Under the pieces are notes generated by a model, which saw only the letters and a list, made by a program, of their open reading frames with translations, was not told where the DNA came from and searched no databases. Shown here in pieces: positions 6,627 to 11,317 of a stretch of DNA of 11,317 nt (positions within the stretch are counted from its first letter, which is position 1; every line of letters begins with the position of its first letter). This DNA is from CAZPCZ01 sp964585225. GTDB lineage: Bacteria; Patescibacteriota; Patescibacteriia; JACPHY01. Where the stretch lies: positions 1 to 11,317 of the forward strand of contig CAZPCZ010000044.1 in the NCBI GenBank assembly GCA_964585225.1, in the 5' to 3' direction. The translations under genes and the position numbers were made by a program.

Positions 6627-6710
6627 CCCCCTCTTAGGGTAAGAGGGGGCGAGGGGGAGTTACCGTCAGGTTCGTAACCCCTCCCAACCTCCCCTTACCC
6701 TAAGGGGAGG
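6627..6710. repeat. Nested palindromic element with CTTAGGGTAAG cores
   Basis: Two 37-base arms (6627-6663 and 6674-6710) are inverted relative to each other with roughly three quarters identity around a 10-base centre. Each arm contains its own smaller palindrome: CCCCCTCTTA/TAAGAGGGGG in the left arm and CCTCCCCTTA/TAAGGGGAGG in the right. It can fold as one long hairpin or two short ones. It lies between the groEL terminator region and the promoter of the 563-aa gene. The form resembles small dispersed non-coding repeats of bacterial genomes; only one copy is in this window. Confidence 0.7.
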
Positions 6711-6722
6711 AGCGCAACGCAA

Positions 6723-6750
6723 CGAAGGCCGGGCATTCGCCCGGCCTTCG
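6723..6750 (-). terminator. groEL: Probable terminator of the groESL operon
   Basis: A perfect 12-bp GC-rich stem (6723-6734 with 6739-6750) and a 4-base loop, 61 bases past the groEL stop. On the minus strand it is followed by TTGCGTTGCG, a poor T tract, so termination may be inefficient or rely on the further hairpins around it. Confidence 0.55.
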
Positions 6751-6753
6751 TGG

Positions 6754-6809
6754 CTTGCAGCCCCGACGACTCCGTGTCGGGGTCCCGACCTTCGCGTCGG
6801 GACTTGCAG
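6754..6809. repeat. Two tandem hairpins bounded by CTTGCAG direct repeats
   Basis: CTTGCAG occurs at 6754-6760 and 6803-6809. Between them lie two hairpins with related stems: CCCCGAC/GTCGGGG (6761-6767, 6776-6782) and GTCCCGAC/GTCGGGAC (6782-6789, 6796-6803). They follow the groEL stop codon by one base and may protect the mRNA 3' end or be remnants of a small repeat unit. Confidence 0.6.
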
Positions 6810-6810
6810 C

Positions 6811-8457
<1,647 letters not shown>

Positions 8458-8462
8458 AGCAT

Positions 8463-8577
8463 GAATACAGATATGCGGATTGTAGCGGATGTGCAGATAT
8501 GCAGATACGGAGATGCAATCATCGGTATCCGCATATCCGCATCATCGGTGCGATCCATCCGCATCATCCGTATATTA
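8463..8577. repeat. Palindromic element copy A, between groES and groEL
   Basis: Near-copy of the element at 8869-8983, aligned without gaps at an offset of 406 bases. Positions 8463-8541 differ at 4 of 79 sites, and 8556-8573 are identical, with a diverged patch between. The left arm has units ATACAGAT, ATGCGGAT, TGTAGCGGAT, GTGCAGAT, ATGCAGAT (8, 8, 10, 8, 8 bases) from 8465; the right arm carries ATCCGCAT-type units in opposite orientation (8, 9, 13, 9, 8). The groES stop codon (8575-8577) lies in its outer end and the groEL ATG is five bases from its other end. Confidence 0.9.
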
Positions 8578-8862
8578 TTCAATCACCGCCAGGATGTCCT
8601 TCTCACGAATGACGAGGACCTCGTCGTCGCCGACCTTGATCTCGTCCGGTGAGTACTTCTTGAAGAGCACCATGTCGCCGACCTTCACCGACATCGGGCT
8701 CCGCTGCCCGCTCGAGAGCACCTCTCCCGGGCCGACCGCGATGACCTTGCCCTGCTCGGGCTTCTCCTTCACGGTGTCCGGGATGACGATACCGGACTTC
8801 GTCCGCGTCTCTTCCTTCTGCGCCTTCACGACGACATGGTCGTGGAGTGGACGTACCTGCAT
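8575..8862 (-). CDS. groES: Co-chaperonin GroES (Hsp10)
   Basis: 95 aa, normal length. It forms the heptameric lid of the GroEL chamber. Seen: the N-terminus VRPLHDHVVVK (3-13), the mobile loop around 16-33 with the GroEL-contact tripeptide Ile-Val-Ile (25-27), the GKVIAVGPGE strand (38-47), VKVGDMVLFKKYS (59-71) and the C-terminal ILAVIE. The frame stays open upstream to 8973 through the palindromic element, but the ATG at 8862 gives the canonical start, so the extension is not real. The ATG lacks a Shine-Dalgarno sequence and has the repeat copy B six bases upstream. First gene of the operon; groEL follows after 117 bases filled by copy A. Promoter at 9042-9069 and CIRCE at 9001-9027 indicate HrcA-type heat-shock control. 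Confidence 0.98.
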   Translation of the reverse strand: MQVRPLHDHVVVKAQKEETRTKSGIVIPDTVKEKPEQGKVIAVGPGEVLSSGQRSPMSVKVGDMVLFKKYSPDEIKVGDDEVLVIREKDILAVIE

Positions 8863-8868
8863 ACCGAG

Positions 8869-8983
8869 GAATACAGATATGCGGATGGTAGCGGATGTGC
8901 AGATATGCAGGTATGGGGATGCAATCATCGGTATCCGCATATCCGCAATATCAGCATCGCGCATCCGCATCATCCGTATGTAT
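8869..8983. repeat. Palindromic element copy B, in the groES leader
   Basis: The partner of copy A, inserted between the CIRCE operator and the groES start codon. The left arm from 8871 shows units of 8, 8, 10, 8 and 8 bases ending in GAT or GGT; the right arm carries inverted ATCCGCAT-type units. On the groES transcript it would form a long imperfect hairpin of nearly 50-base arms directly before the ATG. Confidence 0.9.
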
Positions 8984-9000
8984 TACCCAAATAAAATTCG

Positions 9001-9027
9001 CTAGCACTCTCGACTCGTGAGTGCTAA
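9001..9027 (-). promoter_or_regulatory. CIRCE operator (HrcA binding site)
   Basis: Minus strand TTAGCACTC, nine spacer bases, GAGTGCTAG: the CIRCE consensus TTAGCACTC-N9-GAGTGCTAA with one mismatch at the last base. It lies just downstream of the predicted groESL transcript start, a normal CIRCE position, so HrcA would block transcription at normal temperature. No hrcA gene is in this window. Confidence 0.95.
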
Positions 9028-9041
9028 ACGTAGCTATCCAC

Positions 9042-9069
9042 AGCGTAGCAACGGACGAAGAGCCGTCAA
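9042..9069 (-). promoter_or_regulatory. groESL promoter
   Basis: On the minus strand TTGACG (9069-9064) and TACGCT (9047-9042) are 16 bases apart, with TGC before the -10 giving an extended -10. The predicted start near 9035 places CIRCE within the first 35 transcribed bases and gives a leader of about 170 bases that contains the palindromic element. Confidence 0.65.
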
Positions 9070-9112
9070 GGATCGCTCGGGTGTCTTCGTGATTTTTCAA
9101 TCAGTTCAGCGC

Positions 9113-9147
9113 AAAAAGGAAACGCCGCCCCCGTTCGGGAGCGGCGT
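9113..9147 (-). terminator. Intrinsic terminator of the 660-aa protein gene
   Basis: On the minus strand a stem of 7 bp (9147-9141 with 9128-9122), extended by 3 more after one mismatch around a GTTC/GAAC loop, is followed by TTTCCTTTTTGC. The stem begins within the TGA stop codon (9147-9149). Confidence 0.8.
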
Positions 9148-11129
9148 CAGTGTCGCGTCGTCCGGTCAGATGGCCTTCGGACCGGCTTCTTCTTTTTTGG
9201 ACGCTTCGCGGGCTTCGGCCGCGCGGCGGGCTTCGCTCGCGTGCGAACACGTTCGTCCGAGCGGCTGGCCTTCCGGAATGCCTTGCGGACCGCATCCGTC
9301 TGGTGCGCCGGAAGCTTCGGCCAGAGCCAGCGGAGGTCTGGGTCGATGAGGATCGGCTCCCCGCGCTCGCTCAGGAGTGCCCGCTTTCGCCAACGGCGCG
9401 ATCCCGCACGTACGACGCGCTCGATTTCGAGGAAGCAGCTCGCGGTTGCCCCTGGCGGGATGAAGGTACAATCGACGTCACCGAACTTCCCACGAAAGGC
9501 CTCCGCGACATCGCGCGCGAGGTTCGGGACCTCTTGGACGTCTCCAATGAGGTACACGAGGTGCCCCGGTGAGACGACCGCGAGTCGCACCCAGTCCTGA
9601 CGTACGTCGCGGTCATCAGCATCGCGGAACGACTTGAGGAGTCGCTCCGGGGTCACGCGGGCCCTCGCGATGAGCGCACGCAGGGACTCCGACGTTGGCG
9701 GGAGGTTGAGGAGGAGCGCGAACACCGCGTTGTCGGACAGGAACGAGAGGTCTCCGCGCGATCGAAGGATCGCCTTCGCGACGAGGTGGCGATCGGATTC
9801 CGACGCAAAGTCGCCCGTCGCGAACACCTCGATGTCCTCCGGTGGACGCTCGGAGAGCTTCGCTGCCCGGAGGATGGCCTCCGCGCGCTTCGGTGCCGCT
9901 TCGATGAGACGAGCGACGTCCGTGATCGGGAGCCGTGCGACGTTGAGCTGCCGAAGCATCTCCTCGCGCTCTTTCGCGCTCACCGATACGACCGTCCCCT
10001 CGAACCGCTCGACGAGTTCATCTTGCCCCATCGGGCCGATGATCGCTTCAACCGCTCGCGTGTGCTCCGCTGGATCCACGGCGAGGAACACCGCGTTCGT
10101 CGCCCACTGCGCGAACCACGCGCCAGCCCTCGGGGCGATACCATCCTCGATCCCAAGCTTCTTCGCTGCTTCGATGACGTGCCCAGCGTGCGCGAGGGCG
10201 TAGCGGACATCGTCGTCTGCCGCACGACCGAGCGCTGAAGAGAGTGAGGGTATGAGCACGCGCGCCGCGATCTCCAGCGCCTCTGCGCTCACGACCGTAT
10301 ACTCCTCTCCTTCCTCCTCCTCGGTGCGGAGGTGGTCCGTGAGGAACCGCACGAGGTCATCCGCGGTGACGACGAGCCCGACGTCCCCGCGCGTGACCGC
10401 ACGGATGAACGCGCTCGTCCACCCGATATCGTACGCGACGCCGTCGTGGTTCCCGATGCCGAACGTCCCATCCGCGATGAGGAGGGTACGCCAGCGAGCG
10501 GTCACCTCACCGAATGGGAGGAGCTTCAGCACGGCGTACTGCCGAGCAGCGAGCGCGATGCCCGCACGGAGTCGTTCGCGGAGCACCGCAACCGAACCGC
10601 CGTGGCGCCACGCGTCGAGGAGTGCGGCATCGGTGTAGTCCTCGAGTCCGCGATCGCTCCCGAACGCGAGCAGCTGGTGCGGAATCGGGTGGAGCACAAC
10701 CGCGTGACCAGGTGGTCCGACGGAGATGTTCCGGAGGTCGCCGTGGAACGCTCTCGCCTCCCCTCGGAGCCGCTCGAGCTCACCCCAGGACGTTCGGAAC
10801 GCACCGAGGAGCGGCTGCCCCTCGCCTGCGAGGAGCGCAGCGGCACGTTCGACGTCTCCCTGGGCGAGCGTTTGGAGTCCGTCGTCGATGTGCATGATGA
10901 CCGCATCGGCGGCGTTGCCGACCGCGTCGAGGTCACGGATGTCCTGCTGCACCTTCGCGAGGTAGCGGAACGCCATGTTCACGACATCGATGGTGAACGC
11001 CTCGACGTCCGCGACGTTCCACGTGTCGGACTCGAGGCAGCGGTCGATCGCTTGCGCGAGGAACGGGCGCGGGTCGTGGCGGACGAGCGCCACCGACGCC
11101 GCACGGTCTGCAGCGGTGCTGGTGGCCAT
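9147..11129 (-). CDS. Large soluble protein of unknown function, 660 aa, basic tail
   Basis: No family recognised. The ATG at 11129 is chosen because AGGAGG (11141-11136) lies six bases upstream; the open frame continues to 11231 only by running into a repeat. Mostly helical in appearance, with no membrane span or signal peptide. Landmarks: an acidic stretch TEEEEGEEY (269-277); a region with HDGVAYDIGW (228-237); an apparently repeated helical middle (280-500) rich in Ala, Leu, Arg and Glu; and a C-terminal region with VYLIGDVQEVPNLARDVAEAF (525-545) and IPPGATASCFLEIERV. The last 50 residues (611-660) are a Lys/Arg/Pro-rich tail including KRPKKKKPVRRP, which suggests binding to nucleic acid, ribosome or another polyanion. 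A single gene with its own terminator. Function cannot be assigned. Confidence 0.85.
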   Translation of the reverse strand: MATSTAADRAASVALVRHDPRPFLAQAIDRCLESDTWNVADVEAFTIDVVNMAFRYLAKVQQDIRDLDAVGNAADAVIMHIDDGLQTLAQGDVERAAALLAGEGQPLLGAFRTSWGELERLRGEARAFHGDLRNISVGPPGHAVVLHPIPHQLLAFGSDRGLEDYTDAALLDAWRHGGSVAVLRERLRAGIALAARQYAVLKLLPFGEVTARWRTLLIADGTFGIGNHDGVAYDIGWTSAFIRAVTRGDVGLVVTADDLVRFLTDHLRTEEEEGEEYTVVSAEALEIAARVLIPSLSSALGRAADDDVRYALAHAGHVIEAAKKLGIEDGIAPRAGAWFAQWATNAVFLAVDPAEHTRAVEAIIGPMGQDELVERFEGTVVSVSAKEREEMLRQLNVARLPITDVARLIEAAPKRAEAILRAAKLSERPPEDIEVFATGDFASESDRHLVAKAILRSRGDLSFLSDNAVFALLLNLPPTSESLRALIARARVTPERLLKSFRDADDRDVRQDWVRLAVVSPGHLVYLIGDVQEVPNLARDVAEAFRGKFGDVDCTFIPPGATASCFLEIERVVRAGSRRWRKRALLSERGEPILIDPDLRWLWPKLPAHQTDAVRKAFRKASRSDERVRTRAKPAARPKPAKRPKKKKPVRRPSDRTTRH

Positions 11130-11153
11130 GGGTTGCCTCCTGGGTTGCCCTCG

Positions 11154-11202
11154 TGTCATTCCGAGGAACGAAGTGACGAGGAATCTCACATCGTGGTGTG
11201 AG
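11154..11202. repeat. ATTCC...GGAAT dispersed-type intergenic repeat with a second hairpin
   Basis: The stretch 11154-11188 begins TGTCATTCCGAGGAACG and ends in GAATCTCAC; ATTCC (11158-11162) and GGAAT (11180-11184) are inverted. As I recall, very similar sequence recurs as intergenic repeats in many unrelated bacteria, but no database check was possible. A second small hairpin, CTCACA/TGTGAG (11185-11190, 11197-11202), follows. It sits upstream of the 660-aa gene; I found no clear promoter here. Confidence 0.6.
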
Positions 11203-11248
11203 GTCTCTCGGCTCGACTCGAGACGACACATCGGGTGGGTATGGAAAT

Positions 11249-11274
11249 GGGCTAGCGGTTCTCACCGCTAGCCC
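11249..11274 (-). terminator. Probable terminator of a minus-strand gene right of the window
   Basis: A perfect 11-bp stem (11249-11259 with 11264-11274) and 4-base loop. On the minus strand ATTTCCAT follows, a short T tract; on the plus strand no T tract follows. It most likely ends a gene entering from the right. Confidence 0.5.
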
Positions 11275-11317
11275 ACTCTAGCTGATCACGTTCCGCCCGT
11301 CAACCCACCTTCGGCGG

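Noticed and set aside
6571..6703. Telomere-like TTAGGG repeats
   Set aside because: There are only three scattered copies in palindromic context, no tandem array.
8863..8973. N-terminal extension of GroES through the palindromic element
   Set aside because: GroES homologues begin at the MxxRPLHD motif; the extension is translation of repeat DNA, and the same peptide appears in another spurious frame over copy A.
8463..8983. CRISPR array
   Set aside because: There are only two copies, they are palindromic and over 100 bases long, and the space between them is the groES gene.
11130..11231. N-terminal extension of the 660-aa protein
   Set aside because: It crosses the intergenic repeat, while the ATG at 11129 has a well-placed AGGAGG.
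11278..11317. C-terminal end of a further minus-strand gene
   Set aside because: A gene end is plausible next to the terminator at 11249-11274, but at least two frames end here and only 40 bases are visible, so no call is possible.

Overview
GC-rich chromosomal segment of a bacterium with ten complete protein genes, nine of them on the minus strand. Seven of the ten genes end in TGA, so UGA is a real stop codon; this excludes the recoded Gracilibacteria/Absconditabacteria type of code. Compact gene spacing, several orphan proteins, and gaps filled by palindromic repeats resemble Candidate Phyla Radiation (Patescibacteria/Parcubacteria) genomes. That placement is an inference and cannot be proven from this window.

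Layout. 1-49: end of an upstream unit with a plus-strand terminator. 53-320: a strong promoter, a 69-aa charged protein on the plus strand, and a terminator shared with the convergent unit. 351-1163 (minus): a two-gene operon of small unknown proteins (134 and 106 aa), coupled by a TGATG overlap, with its own promoter. 1180-2774 (minus): a phosphohexomutase (PMM/PGM family) with its own promoter and terminator. 2788-3234 (minus): an MgtC/SapB-family membrane protein. 3245-3337: a mirror-symmetric repeat element filling the gap to pyruvate kinase (3337-4794, minus), which appears to be made from a leaderless transcript. 4811-6600 (minus): a 563-aa multi-pass membrane protein of unknown function with promoter and terminator. 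6627-6809: a cluster of palindromes downstream of groEL. 6811-9069 (minus): the groES-groEL operon with a sigma70-type promoter and a CIRCE operator, plus two copies of a ~115-bp palindromic element, one just before each start codon. 9113-11129 (minus): a 660-aa soluble orphan protein with a very basic C-terminal tail. 11154-11274: a dispersed-type repeat and the probable terminator of a gene beyond the right edge. No gene-free stretch exceeds about 300 bases.

How the genes work together. Pyruvate kinase and the phosphohexomutase belong to central and sugar-phosphate metabolism, GroES/GroEL to protein folding, and the MgtC-like protein to envelope or ion homeostasis. Most units have their own promoter and terminator, so this is mainly housekeeping plus lineage-specific genes rather than one pathway.

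Most notable signal. Three intergenic elements (one between pyruvate kinase and the MgtC gene, two in groESL) are built from short units ending in GAAT or GGAT/AGAT. Their left arms share the same 8-8-10-8-8 unit spacing although their core sequences differ. Each fills an intercistronic slot or leader, ending 6-11 bases before a start codon that has no visible Shine-Dalgarno sequence. This looks like a family of modular palindromic elements defined by geometry.
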